DNA of 64,000 nucleotides from Sulfurospirillum diekertiae (GTDB lineage Bacteria; Campylobacterota; Campylobacteria; Campylobacterales; Sulfurospirillaceae), in the NCBI RefSeq assembly GCF_002309535.1, contig NZ_CP023275.1, positions 930,001 through 994,000 on the forward strand, written 5' to 3'. A program made the translations under genes and the position numbers. The notes beneath the pieces are model-generated. The model saw only the letters and a program-made list of their open reading frames with translations. It had not been told where the DNA came from and searched no databases. Below, in pieces: positions 41,917 to 50,210 of this stretch (positions are counted from its first letter, which is position 1; each line of letters begins with the position of its first letter).

Positions 41917-43014
41917 TCACAGTGCCATTATGGTGTCCTTGTTTTCATTCACACTGTATATGTCTATTGTCTTATTAAACAATTTTCGCTCTGCTGATAT
42001 ACTTCTTGTATAACGCTCAAACAACATTTGTGGTGTTGTATGCCCTAAAACAGATGCAATCTCATTGACACTGTATTGACCGCTCATAAGAAGATTCGTT
42101 GCACACGTATGGCGCATTTCATACATCCTACGATGAGCCAATCCACATTTTTTGAGAATATCTACCCACTGATTAGAACCTATTGTCTTGTAATCATAAA
42201 AAGGTCGCCCAAAGTGATTTACAAATACATACTCTTTATCACCACTGAACTTCTTTTGATTCTCAATAAAAGGCACTAATGTATCAATGATTGGAATGTA
42301 TCTAATACTACTTTGTGTTTTCGTAGTTCCTTCCACACCCATTGACCTTGATGCACATACATAGATTTCTCGTGTCTCAAGATTGACATTTTCCCACTTT
42401 AAAGCCACAATCTCACCAACTCTCATACCTGTCATAAATCCAAGTGCAAGATAGTTTTTAAACCATCCATGCGCCGTATCTAAAATGAGTTTGACCTCAT
42501 GAGGCATAAAAGGGGTTACTTTGGGCTTTTTCACTTTTAAAGAGTCCAACGCATCAAAAGGATTTTTATTCACTTCTTCATCTTGAAGTGCTTTTTGAAA
42601 AATACCTCTAAAGACAATTTGATACTCTTTAACCGTTTTGGCAGTAAAGCGTTGTAAAAGATCTCTGCGCCATTTATCAATATGTGAAATTCGTAAATCT
42701 TTAATGGGTGTATCGCCCAATAAAGGTAAAATTCCATTCTCAATAATGGACTCATAACGTTTATGTGTCTTAGCAACCGTTGTCTGTCGCTTTGATTCTA
42801 TAAACATTTCAGCATAGTAGCGCACCGTTTTAATGCGCTCTTTTTGAAGTGATAACGTTCCCGTCATTACGCCCATTCTAAGCTGAGGTATCAGCTCTTT
42901 TTCGACCTTTTTGACATTGGACGCTGTCCACTCCAGACCTGTAGACTTTCTGATTCTCGCTCCATTGGCGAACAAATCTATCCACACCCGATTGTTTTTT
43001 TTGAATACTGACAT
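41917..43014 (-). CDS. int: Tyrosine recombinase/integrase
   Basis: ATG 43014 gives 365 residues (an upstream start would add 31 doubtful residues). The catalytic set is present: Arg in MTGMRVGEI (about 205-213), the His-x-x-Arg in YEMRHTCAT (about 298-306), His in VLGHTT (about 321-326) and Tyr in FERYTRS (about 331-337). An N-terminal core-binding domain (YYAEMFIESKRQTTVAKTHK) precedes. It lies 42 bases from the tRNA fragment and points towards it, as expected for an integrase beside its att site. Confidence 0.9.
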   Translation of the reverse strand: MSVFKKNNRVWIDLFANGARIRKSTGLEWTASNVKKVEKELIPQLRMGVMTGTLSLQKERIKTVRYYAEMFIESKRQTTVAKTHKRYESIIENGILPLLGDTPIKDLRISHIDKWRRDLLQRFTAKTVKEYQIVFRGIFQKALQDEEVNKNPFDALDSLKVKKPKVTPFMPHEVKLILDTAHGWFKNYLALGFMTGMRVGEIVALKWENVNLETREIYVCASRSMGVEGTTKTQSSIRYIPIIDTLVPFIENQKKFSGDKEYVFVNHFGRPFYDYKTIGSNQWVDILKKCGLAHRRMYEMRHTCATNLLMSGQYSVNEIASVLGHTTPQMLFERYTRSISAERKLFNKTIDIYSVNENKDTIMAL

Positions 43015-43267
43015 TGTTTGACTCCTGAGTTGTTTCCCAAAGCCAAGTATCCAGTTTCTCTTTTGCAAACAGTATTTTACCTGCTTTATCTGAATAATGA
43101 ACTCCAAGAATAAAAGTTTGATCGGCGATTTTATGCCTTATTGTATGTGGGGAGAGGCGCAAATAACTTGCAACCTCTTCAACGGTCATTAACGGTTTTG
43201 CATAACCTATAATGAGTGCTTTTAGCTCCTCTATATCCTCTTTGGTGATAAGTTCTACGCTTGCCAT
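42878..43267 (-). CDS. xis: Excisionase-like HTH protein
   Basis: The 129-residue reading frame has an HTH_17/AlpA-type domain (LMTVEEVASYLRLSPHTIRHKIA, about 26-48, then GKILFAKEKLDTWLWE). The last 45 codons overlap the integrase gene by 137 bases in another frame and look unlike a conserved domain; an A8 run near 43001 could allow slippage. It overlaps the rep gene by 13 bases. Such proteins direct excision and replication of integrative elements. Confidence 0.65.
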   Translation of the reverse strand: MASVELITKEDIEELKALIIGYAKPLMTVEEVASYLRLSPHTIRHKIADQTFILGVHYSDKAGKILFAKEKLDTWLWETTQESNNVSIQKKQSGVDRFVRQWSENQKVYRSGVDSVQCQKGRKRADTSA

Positions 43268-44661
43268 AGTTCAAGCTCACTTTGTTCATACTTACGTTTT
43301 TTTATCTCTGATTCAATGGCTTTGAGATTTTTTGTAATCAAAGAGATATCCCAATCTTGTTCTGTAAATTCACTATGTAATGCTTTAAGGAGCGATGCCT
43401 CAAACTGTTTTAACTTATATGTACTGATCAGTGTTAAGTTTGCAGGGAGGGTTTTTATAGGTGTACGATTACGAGAAAGAACATAATTAACTCCATCCAC
43501 AATCAAAGGAAGAGGCTTAAAAGGTTTTAAAAGCTTTTTAGTGCGCTCGGTAAACCAAAGACCACTTCGCTTTAGGATTTCTTGCACATTCTCTTGTGAT
43601 AAATAAACATCATTTTCCACACCTTTATTTAGGAGGTTTTGAAATTCCATCATAAACACTTTAGAATTATAAACGCTCTTTTTAGGGATAATTTTTTCCA
43701 ATGCTTCGTATGATTGAGGAATGGCATTAAAGGTGTAAGATTGGTCGATGTACTCCCATAAAGGATGCGTTTTAGCACGATGCCAACGATTTGCTTCTAA
43801 GTCTTTTTGTGAGAGGGTTGTTTTATCCACAAAGCGGATAATTTTCATACAATGATGAAACAGTATCTCTACGTTTTTAAGTCCATCTTCTACGGTTCTA
43901 ATACCATAGCGTTTAAAAAAATCACGATGCCATTCAAACTCAAAATTCCAAATGGGCTTATTAAGATCAAAGCCGTGAAAGACGAAATACGCTTCCATTA
44001 GCGAGCGTTTTTCTTTACCAATAAGCTCTATTCTTTTATCGTAAAAACGTGCTAAAAAGGGATTGTCACCGATCTTTAAGGATTGATAGCCTCTTCGTCC
44101 GCCATCTTCTCGTCTATTTTTGCGCTTTTTACTGATAATAAAGTCTTTTTCAATAACAGAGCTTAGATCAAACTGCACAAAAATATTGCCATCCATACGA
44201 GTTAATTGTGAACAAATATTCGCTATAGGAGAGACGAGGGCTTCAATATAGCGAATAAGCCCAACAAGCCCTAATAAATAGATGCCTGTTGCTTCACATT
44301 GCACTTGAATATCTAAAAGCTTGGTATTTTGTGAGGGATGCTTTAATCCAATACGAAACCAACGAGCAGTATCAATAAAAAAGTAATAACCTTTACTCAT
44401 ACCGTTAAAGAAGAACTCTTTATCACCTATAACAATACGAAGTGTATCTTTAGGGATAAAACCATCGTATTGTTCTTTAGCTGAGAGTATCTTTTGTGCA
44501 AGTGATTCAAAAAAATCACGATACGCTTCATTACTTGGATAATAACTATAAAGGGTATCCACACCGCTTATAGTTTTAAAATCATAGCCCTTTGAGAGGG
44601 AAACATTGTCCGACACTAACGTCTCATTGGAAGTTGAGACAACACTTTTTTTGATAGACAT
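43255..44661 (-). CDS. Replication initiation protein (Rep_trans-like) of an integrative element
   Basis: The 468-residue protein resembles rolling-circle Rep_trans initiators: YDKRIELIGKEKRS (about 209-222) following GYQSLKIGDNPFLARF, and IWNFEFEWHRDFFKRYGIRT (about 235-254), with an earlier RMDGNIFVQFDLS. The pattern is a hydrophobic strand, ARFYDK, then a charged E-x-E/R-D core. With int and xis it makes a compact three-gene integrative element. Assignment is by pattern and context. Confidence 0.6.
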   Translation of the reverse strand: MSIKKSVVSTSNETLVSDNVSLSKGYDFKTISGVDTLYSYYPSNEAYRDFFESLAQKILSAKEQYDGFIPKDTLRIVIGDKEFFFNGMSKGYYFFIDTARWFRIGLKHPSQNTKLLDIQVQCEATGIYLLGLVGLIRYIEALVSPIANICSQLTRMDGNIFVQFDLSSVIEKDFIISKKRKNRREDGGRRGYQSLKIGDNPFLARFYDKRIELIGKEKRSLMEAYFVFHGFDLNKPIWNFEFEWHRDFFKRYGIRTVEDGLKNVEILFHHCMKIIRFVDKTTLSQKDLEANRWHRAKTHPLWEYIDQSYTFNAIPQSYEALEKIIPKKSVYNSKVFMMEFQNLLNKGVENDVYLSQENVQEILKRSGLWFTERTKKLLKPFKPLPLIVDGVNYVLSRNRTPIKTLPANLTLISTYKLKQFEASLLKALHSEFTEQDWDISLITKNLKAIESEIKKRKYEQSELELWQA

Positions 44662-45238
44662 TTAGACCTCAATAATGAGGCTCCACGTAATCCGAGTATT
44701 ATCTATTTGTCATATTTAAGGGGGTATATACTATCTACCCCCCTTTAGGCTAACGCCTCGATCAACCTTACCACTTCATAGCAATATCTTTTGCTCGTTG
44801 TTATCCCTACAGACAAGCTGTAGTGATTTAGGTTAAGGCTTCGCCTTTCTGCTTCATGGGGACACAGTCCCAAGTTCGCAGAAATTGCGTGTGCATTATG
44901 TGACAATGGATAATAATTTGGTCTTTTTGGATTAATTTATGTGTTTTTGTGAGATATATTTGTTTGTAGTAGGCTTTGCGTGTCTTTGTGGCTTCTCTTT
45001 TAGCTTTTGCTTTACTTTTGCCGAATGTGACTTAATATGCCTGAATTGTTCTGATTGTCTCTTAATTGTTCTTGTATAGTTTCTTAGCAACCCTTGTTCG
45101 GTTCAGATGGAACCAAGAATTTACCAATTAGATTGGTGTAGGAGGATTTTAATACTTTTTGTAGAAGTTGTCAAGAGAGAATTTGCATGATACAATTTCT
45201 ATACAACAAAATTCTAACGACTATCGCAGAATAGTATT
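44662..45238. other. Non-coding region upstream of rep, candidate replication origin
   Basis: These 577 bases hold no supported gene. Close to the rep start are three hairpins: 44718-44746 (GGGGGTA with TACCCCC), 44835-44847 (AAGGC-TTC-GCCTT) and 44857-44872 (GGGAC-ACA-GTCCC). This is where a double-strand origin for a rolling-circle Rep would be expected. From 44900 to 45238 the sequence is AT-rich with no clear structure. Confidence 0.5.
44718..44746. repeat. G5/C5 inverted repeat upstream of rep
   Basis: GGGGGTA (44720-44726) and TACCCCC (44736-44742) are perfect complements with a nine-base AT-rich spacer (tatactatc); AAGG/CCTT flanks may extend it. It starts 59 bases before rep and could be a nick site or a rep operator. 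Confidence 0.6.
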
Positions 45239-45466
45239 TTAATTTTTTTTAAAATACTGTATTACATTGTATATTGTTGTATATGCACCTTTTGCTCTTT
45301 CTATAGGGTTAATAAAATCTAAAAATTCAGACTCAGTATGAACCATGTCACTATTGCATGAAGGACATTTATACGACACTATTACGTCCCCAGTTCCTTG
45401 ATGTACTGATGTAAATTGACAATTTTGACATTTTAATCTGAAGGTATATAGTGTTGCTATAGGCAT
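45239..45466 (-). CDS. Small zinc-ribbon protein
   Basis: The 75-residue protein has two Cys pairs (CQNCQF at about 13-18 and YKCPSCNSD at about 32-40), forming a zinc ribbon, followed by a C-terminal helical stretch. No family is recognised. It sits between the rep region and a second cysteine-rich protein on the opposite strand, in DNA that looks mobile. Confidence 0.5.
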   Translation of the reverse strand: MPIATLYTFRLKCQNCQFTSVHQGTGDVIVSYKCPSCNSDMVHTESEFLDFINPIERAKGAYTTIYNVIQYFKKN

Positions 45467-45700
45467 TTTAATTCCTTACTTAAACAAATTACAACAATGA
45501 TAATGAGAGTGACTTTGCATATATTGTACACTGAGAAAATATTATATCACAAATAAGCCTCTCCAAAAGATAGATTGTAAAAAGTGATAATTTCTAATCA
45601 AATTTTTTAGAAGCTTAATATTTTTGGAATTTATCAAGATGGGATGTTGTATACTTTTCCCGAATTTATACTGTAATCATCTTTCATTATCGAGAACTTT

Positions 45701-46270
45701 ATGGCTCAAAAAATCTTAATCCTTCAACATGATCTGCCTCAATTAAAAATCAATAAATGTTGTATGGGAATGTCCAATTTAATATGCTCTTGTGGTTATA
45801 AAGAAAAGCTCATCTATAAAGATCGAGATTATTGTCCAGAATGTGCGAATCCTACAATCGATATTGACATACATGTGATTGCAGGAGAGTTAGTTCAAGA
45901 AAAATTTACGCGTTTTAAACAAAGCTTTTATAAACTGATCATTGCCTTTGATCACGAAATTAATGATGATAATCTTTTTATAGAATCTGAATATAAGCTC
46001 TCTTTTGATTTTGACACTTATATCTTACAAATGGAACAATATAAGGATAATCAGTTAGTTTCAATAAAAGAAAAACTGTTATTAAATACGCAAGAAAATT
46101 ATTATCAAAACATAATTAAAATGTTTGATTCAAAAACTTTGTATTTTGATGAAGATATTACAAATAACGATAAATTTCAGGACAATTATTTTATGGTTCG
46201 ACTTGATCCTGACTTTCCTGGCTTTGTACACAATTGGTTGTATTTTATATTTGGTAAAAACTTGAGCTAA
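45701..46270 (+). CDS. Hypothetical protein with N-terminal zinc-ribbon-like motif
   Basis: The 189-residue protein has CSCGYKEKLIYKDRDYCPEC (about 29-48), a zinc-binding-like C-x-C...C-x-x-C set, followed by an acidic, mostly helical domain with many Asp/Glu and Tyr residues. The family is unknown. It is separated from other genes by 235 bases upstream and a short inverted-repeat element 18 bases downstream. Confidence 0.5.
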   Translation: MAQKILILQHDLPQLKINKCCMGMSNLICSCGYKEKLIYKDRDYCPECANPTIDIDIHVIAGELVQEKFTRFKQSFYKLIIAFDHEINDDNLFIESEYKLSFDFDTYILQMEQYKDNQLVSIKEKLLLNTQENYYQNIIKMFDSKTLYFDEDITNNDKFQDNYFMVRLDPDFPGFVHNWLYFIFGKNLS

Positions 46271-46288
46271 ATAATATTAGTGTACAGT

Positions 46289-46390
46289 TGTCAAACGAAG
46301 TGCACTTTTGGGTATATATAGTTTGGTTGGAAGTCTAAATGATGGACATAGTTTAAAAAATATTTGCACATTTTAACACTTCGTCTGACA
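46289..46390. repeat. Short inverted-repeat element R2 (about 102 bp, MITE-like)
   Basis: The left arm TGTCAAACGAAGTGCA (46289-46304) is matched by the right arm, whose complement is TGTCAGACGAAGTGTT (46375-46390): 13 of 16 bases agree. The interior is non-coding. Related sequences occur at 40487, 48397 and 56251, so this is a dispersed family without a transposase. Confidence 0.65.
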
Positions 46391-46466
46391 GTATTTGCAT
46401 CTCCTAGAATCCTTCTTGAAAAGAGCATAGTATCAAATCACTTTTAAGGGTCATTCGACTCTGAAA

Positions 46467-47780
46467 TCACCATTTCAACCGCAAGGCTTGGCAAATGGTT
46501 TTTCTCAACTGTGGTGCAACTTCTAACGTTTTAGCTTGATCTTCAAAGGTTTGAAAAGCACTAACCACTTCATCAAGAATCGATTGTGCTTTTTTGGCAT
46601 TGAGATTACAATAAGCACCAAATTGGATCAAATCTTCACGAAGAAAATCTTCCTGTTTGCCGGATAGCTTGATTTGATGGCTTCTCGTCCATTTACCAGT
46701 TGGATCATACGCGTAAGTCATATCAAAGGCCGGAGCAAGTTTCCATGTACCTGTTTTATCCATTAAAAAACCAAAGTTCTTCGTGTGATCGTCTTGATTG
46801 CGACCAATGATATTAAAAAGTGCTCTTCGATACAACTCTGTGATAGCATCTTGACCTAAGCCTAGTTGCCTTGTCATTAAAACAAGCTGTTCATATGAGT
46901 ACGTTCCCGTAGCATCTCTATCGGCATGAGCAAGCCCGCTCCAAGAAGCATAGTGAACTTTTTGAAGTTTTGAGGTGCTTGTATCTCGATCAAAACGTTT
47001 TATTAAGAAATGAAAATCTTCGCCGTCCTCAATATAATCTACATTTGGCATATCAATACCGCATTTTTTAGCTAATTGAGCGTAAATGTACTCCACTTTT
47101 GGCATACCTTTAGGATCTTTAGCATCTCTATCGCTGTTTTGGGCCGAATCAAATTTTAAAAGCCAGTAGGAATGCAAAGATCCATGATCAATGGTTCCAT
47201 CGTAAAAATCCCCTTTTTTATCTCGTGCCACCAACGCTTTAGCCCGTGCGCCTCCTGCACTGGAACCCACACGAATCAGATTGAGCGCATCTTTTTTAGT
47301 GTGCGCCTTTTGAAGGTTTACATGTAAACTCTCTTTGTTCGATAGGACCAGTTGCGCAAGTTCTGAGAGAAGATGCACATCTAACACCGTGTTGGATTCT
47401 TGTGGCGTATCATCAAATTCTGATGGACGATACTCCAATGCTCCCATGCCTCGTGTTCCCACATATAAAAGACGATCCAAAGTCGTGATAGATTCGGGTG
47501 CTATTTTCTTCTCAGCCATGAAAATATCAATCAGCTGATTACCATATTTATCAGGTAATGAATCAGCAAAAATCCCCGCGATACCTTTAAAGGTTCGAAG
47601 ACTAATGTCTGGGAAACTAAAGCGACTGGGCGGATAATGCATCCTTAAAGGAGAGGGATAAATCATTGAGCGTATAAACGCTTCTGTGTACTCAAATGTA
47701 GCTATCTCTGTTTGCCCTGGAGCGTATCCTAAATAACCAATGGTCGTGCCCCATAATTTAACTTCAACACGTCTACTCAT
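46467..47780 (-). CDS. hipA: HipA-family serine/threonine kinase toxin
   Basis: ATG 47780 overlaps the hipB stop (ATGA) and gives 437 residues. HipA features are present: N-terminal LWGTTIGYLGY (about 8-18), GSSAGGARAKALVA (about 173-186), YWLLKFD (about 206-212), catalytic-loop NIIGRNQDDHTKNFGFL (about 308-324) and metal-binding LAPAFDMTYAYDPTG (about 333-347). HipA kinases phosphorylate translation factors such as glutamyl-tRNA synthetase and cause dormancy. It contains one TTACATGTAA copy (47318, SLHVNL), which suggests longer residence than the neighbouring int-rep genes. Confidence 0.85.
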   Translation of the reverse strand: MSRRVEVKLWGTTIGYLGYAPGQTEIATFEYTEAFIRSMIYPSPLRMHYPPSRFSFPDISLRTFKGIAGIFADSLPDKYGNQLIDIFMAEKKIAPESITTLDRLLYVGTRGMGALEYRPSEFDDTPQESNTVLDVHLLSELAQLVLSNKESLHVNLQKAHTKKDALNLIRVGSSAGGARAKALVARDKKGDFYDGTIDHGSLHSYWLLKFDSAQNSDRDAKDPKGMPKVEYIYAQLAKKCGIDMPNVDYIEDGEDFHFLIKRFDRDTSTSKLQKVHYASWSGLAHADRDATGTYSYEQLVLMTRQLGLGQDAITELYRRALFNIIGRNQDDHTKNFGFLMDKTGTWKLAPAFDMTYAYDPTGKWTRSHQIKLSGKQEDFLREDLIQFGAYCNLNAKKAQSILDEVVSAFQTFEDQAKTLEVAPQLRKTICQALRLKW

Positions 47781-48112
47781 TGATCTTCTCCCCACGTAAA
47801 AGTTGTGTTAGAAGCAGGTTTTTTGCGTATGCGTTTTTTAGGAGTACTCTGCTCTTGCAAAGGGCTATAGGTGTGAGAAATATCCAAAAGTGTTTCGAGC
47901 TTATCTAGTGCCCCAATACCTCGCAAAAGACGAATGAAATTTTTGAGGCTAATGCCACTTTTAGCATTGATAAACCGATCATACGTATTATGGTTGGTAC
48001 CACTTTTTTCTAAAAGCTCACTAATGGGAACTTCTTTCGTACGACGAAGCGTATCGAGCTTCTTTCCCAAATCATGGACAATCTCATCGTCCGTTAAGAG
48101 TGTATATGCCAT
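47777..48112 (-). CDS. hipB: HipB-like antitoxin
   Basis: The 111-residue protein has an XRE-type HTH (TLRRTKEVPISELLEKSGTNHNTYDRFI) and a basic C-terminal tail (PKKRIRKKPAS). It overlaps hipA by four bases. HipB neutralises HipA and represses the operon by binding dyads. Two dyads lie upstream (48141-48164 and 48184-48203). Confidence 0.8.
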   Translation of the reverse strand: MAYTLLTDDEIVHDLGKKLDTLRRTKEVPISELLEKSGTNHNTYDRFINAKSGISLKNFIRLLRGIGALDKLETLLDISHTYSPLQEQSTPKKRIRKKPASNTTFTWGEDQ

Positions 48113-48140
48113 TTCAACCCTTTGAAATAAGATGAATAAA

Positions 48141-48164
48141 TTATATCACAAAATAATGATATAA
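48141..48164. promoter_or_regulatory. hipBA operator candidate O1
   Basis: TTATATCA (48141-48148) and TGATATAA (48157-48164) form a perfect dyad with an eight-base spacer (caaaataa). It starts 29 bases before hipB. The core aaaataatgat recurs in O2. Confidence 0.6.
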
Positions 48165-48183
48165 ATAGATAATACTGTTATTT

Positions 48184-48203
48184 AAATCATAAAATAATGA
48201 TTT
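48184..48203. promoter_or_regulatory. hipBA operator candidate O2
   Basis: AAATCAT (48184-48190) and ATGATTT (48197-48203) form a perfect dyad with spacer aaaata. It repeats the core of O1 about 41 bases away, near four helical turns, which suits cooperative binding. Confidence 0.6.
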
Positions 48204-48276
48204 AATAAAAATTATTTGTTTAATACAATCGTGCATTTACATGCTTTAGCGCTTTATTCAATTCTTGATTGGAATA

Positions 48277-48400
48277 TTACAAATAGATTAAAGTGCTCTT
48301 TATTCTATGAGCAAGGGGTTTGCTAACCAAAACGATATTTGTGCCTGAATCTAAAAGGCAAATGGCACGAGTGTGACGTAAGGTATGAGGATGTGCTCTC
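48277..48400 (-). pseudogene. Remnant of a tyrosine recombinase C-terminus
   Basis: On the minus strand the frame reads HPHTLRHTRAICLLDSGT then NIVLVSKPLAHRIKSTLIYL and stop. This is the His-x-x-Arg and His region of XerC/D-like recombinases (compare HPHTLRHTFATHLL). The upstream part is missing, replaced from about 48397 by a copy of the short inverted-repeat element. It marks an old integration event at this end of the mobile region. Confidence 0.65.
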
Positions 48401-48496
48401 AAGTGAACAGTAAGAATGGGCATATATTTTCAAGATAAGCTCTTGTTTGAGGCTTTTAAAAGAATTTTATATGGCTAAAACCGCATTTTGTCTGAC
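48397..48496. repeat. Short inverted-repeat element copy R3
   Basis: The sequence from tcaagtgaacagtaag to ttttgtctgac aligns along its length with R4 (56251-56351), especially aggcttttaaaagaattt against aggtttttaaaagaatta. It truncates the integrase remnant. Spacing from the aldehyde dehydrogenase gene is 131 bases, so it may also affect that promoter. Confidence 0.55.
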
Positions 48497-48627
48497 ACTT
48501 AGACATTTTCTTTTCTGTGCATCATAAACTGTTGACAGATCAATTGAAATTTAAGAACATTGCGAGTTTTTCGCGATTTTTTTGGTTTATGATAATCTCA
48601 ATAAATTTCACAGATGGAGAATCAATT

Positions 48628-50073
48628 ATGAAAGAGTACATGCCTTTTATTAATGGTAAAAATAGTACATCATCAACACGAAAAGTGATCGATGATATCA
48701 ATCCTGCGACGGGTGAGGTATTTGCCAAAATTCATTTAGCAAATGCAGAAGATATCGAAGAAGCAATTAGCTGCGCACACGCTGCATCAAAGCTTTGGGC
48801 AAAAACAACACCACGCGAGAAAGAAGCCGTTTTATTAAAAGCAGTCGACATTTTTGAAAGCCGTACGGATGAGATTCGAACCATTTTGATGAAAGAGAGC
48901 GGTTCGGTTTTTGCCAAAGCGATGTTTGAAATCGGTCTTGTTGCGGACATTCTACGCGTAGCAGCGGGTGAAGCACGACGTGTATTTGGTCAAACATTCA
49001 CCTCAAATGATCCTGGCGTCCTCTCTTACAGCACACGTCGTCCTCTTGGCGTTATTGCCGGCATATCTCCCTTTAATGCTCCGATGATTTTAAGCACCAA
49101 AAAATTTGCCATGGCTATTGCGGCGGGTAATGCGTTTGTCTTGAAACCTTCGAGCCATACTCCGATCTGTGGTCTTATATTTGGTGAAATCTTTAAAGAA
49201 GCGGGATTACCCGATGGCGTATTAAACATTATCCCTTGTTCTAGCAGTGATTTAGGGGAAATATTTCAAACGGATCCTCGTATTTCGATGATTACATTGA
49301 CTGGTTCTACACGTGTTGGTAAATTAGTCGCAGCTTCAGCAGCTATGAATTTAAAAAAATGCACAGTTGAACTTGGCGGTAAATCTCCAACCATTGTACT
49401 CGGAGACGCAAATGTTGATTATGCTGTCGATACTTCCACATTTAGTATTTTCCTGCATCAAGGACAAATTTGTATGGCAGGATCGCGCATCATCATTGAA
49501 GAAAATATTTATGATGAATTTTGTGAAAAATTTGTGGCTAAAGTGAAAACACTCAAAGTCGGCAATCCTGAAGATCCATCGACTATTATCGGACCATTGA
49601 TCGAAGAAGCGCACTGTAAATATATTGATGGATTGATCGATGATGCGGTAGCAAAAGGAGCCAATCTCCTTTCTGGACGCGAGCATGAAGGCTGTTTCTA
49701 CAAACCAACTGTTGTTTCCAATGTTACGGCAGAGATGGTTATTTTTCATGAAGAAGTCTTTGGTCCAGCGGTAGCTCTTATCAAAGCACGCAATTTGGAT
49801 CATATTATTGAACTTGCCAATAACAGTACCTACGGACTCAGCTCTTCCATCATCACCGATAATTTAAGTGCGGCGCTAAGACTCTCTGAAGAGATAGAAT
49901 CGGGAATGGTACATATCAACGGACCGACCATTCAAGATGAAGCTCATATTCCATTCGGTGGAGTGAAAGAGAGTGGCATGGGACGTGAGGGAGGTCACTT
50001 CGCCATCGAAGAGATGACTGAACTCAAATGGGTCACTGTCGAAGCGATAGGAAACAGACATTATCCATTTTAA
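48628..50073 (+). CDS. pchA: Aldehyde dehydrogenase, probable 4-hydroxybenzaldehyde dehydrogenase (PchA-like)
   Basis: ATG 48628 with ggaga nine bases upstream gives 481 residues. It is an NAD(P)-dependent aldehyde dehydrogenase: ISPFNAP (about 146-152), LKPSSHTP (about 172-179), the glycine motif LTGSTRVGK (about 224-232), catalytic Glu in ELGGKSP (about 248-254) and catalytic Cys in HQGQICMAGSR (about 280-290). Similarity to the benzaldehyde/vanillin dehydrogenase group and the nearby PchC/PchF genes suggest it oxidises 4-hydroxybenzaldehyde to 4-hydroxybenzoate. Substrate is inferred. Confidence 0.7.
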   Translation: MKEYMPFINGKNSTSSTRKVIDDINPATGEVFAKIHLANAEDIEEAISCAHAASKLWAKTTPREKEAVLLKAVDIFESRTDEIRTILMKESGSVFAKAMFEIGLVADILRVAAGEARRVFGQTFTSNDPGVLSYSTRRPLGVIAGISPFNAPMILSTKKFAMAIAAGNAFVLKPSSHTPICGLIFGEIFKEAGLPDGVLNIIPCSSSDLGEIFQTDPRISMITLTGSTRVGKLVAASAAMNLKKCTVELGGKSPTIVLGDANVDYAVDTSTFSIFLHQGQICMAGSRIIIEENIYDEFCEKFVAKVKTLKVGNPEDPSTIIGPLIEEAHCKYIDGLIDDAVAKGANLLSGREHEGCFYKPTVVSNVTAEMVIFHEEVFGPAVALIKARNLDHIIELANNSTYGLSSSIITDNLSAALRLSEEIESGMVHINGPTIQDEAHIPFGGVKESGMGREGGHFAIEEMTELKWVTVEAIGNRHYPF

Positions 50074-50075
50074 TT

Positions 50076-50098
50076 GATAACCCCTTTGTGGGGTTATC
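50076..50098. terminator. Hairpin after the aldehyde dehydrogenase gene
   Basis: GATAACCCC (50076-50084) pairs perfectly with GGGGTTATC (50090-50098) around a five-base loop. It lies two bases past the stop. There is no long T-run, so termination may be partial or bidirectional. Confidence 0.65.
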
Positions 50099-50210
50099 TC
50101 CATATGTATATTCACTCATATAGGCTTACGATGATATATTTTCTCATCATCAGCATGTTAAAAAATGGGTACAGTTCAATTATTTTATTGATATTTCGGC
50201 AAGAATGTTG

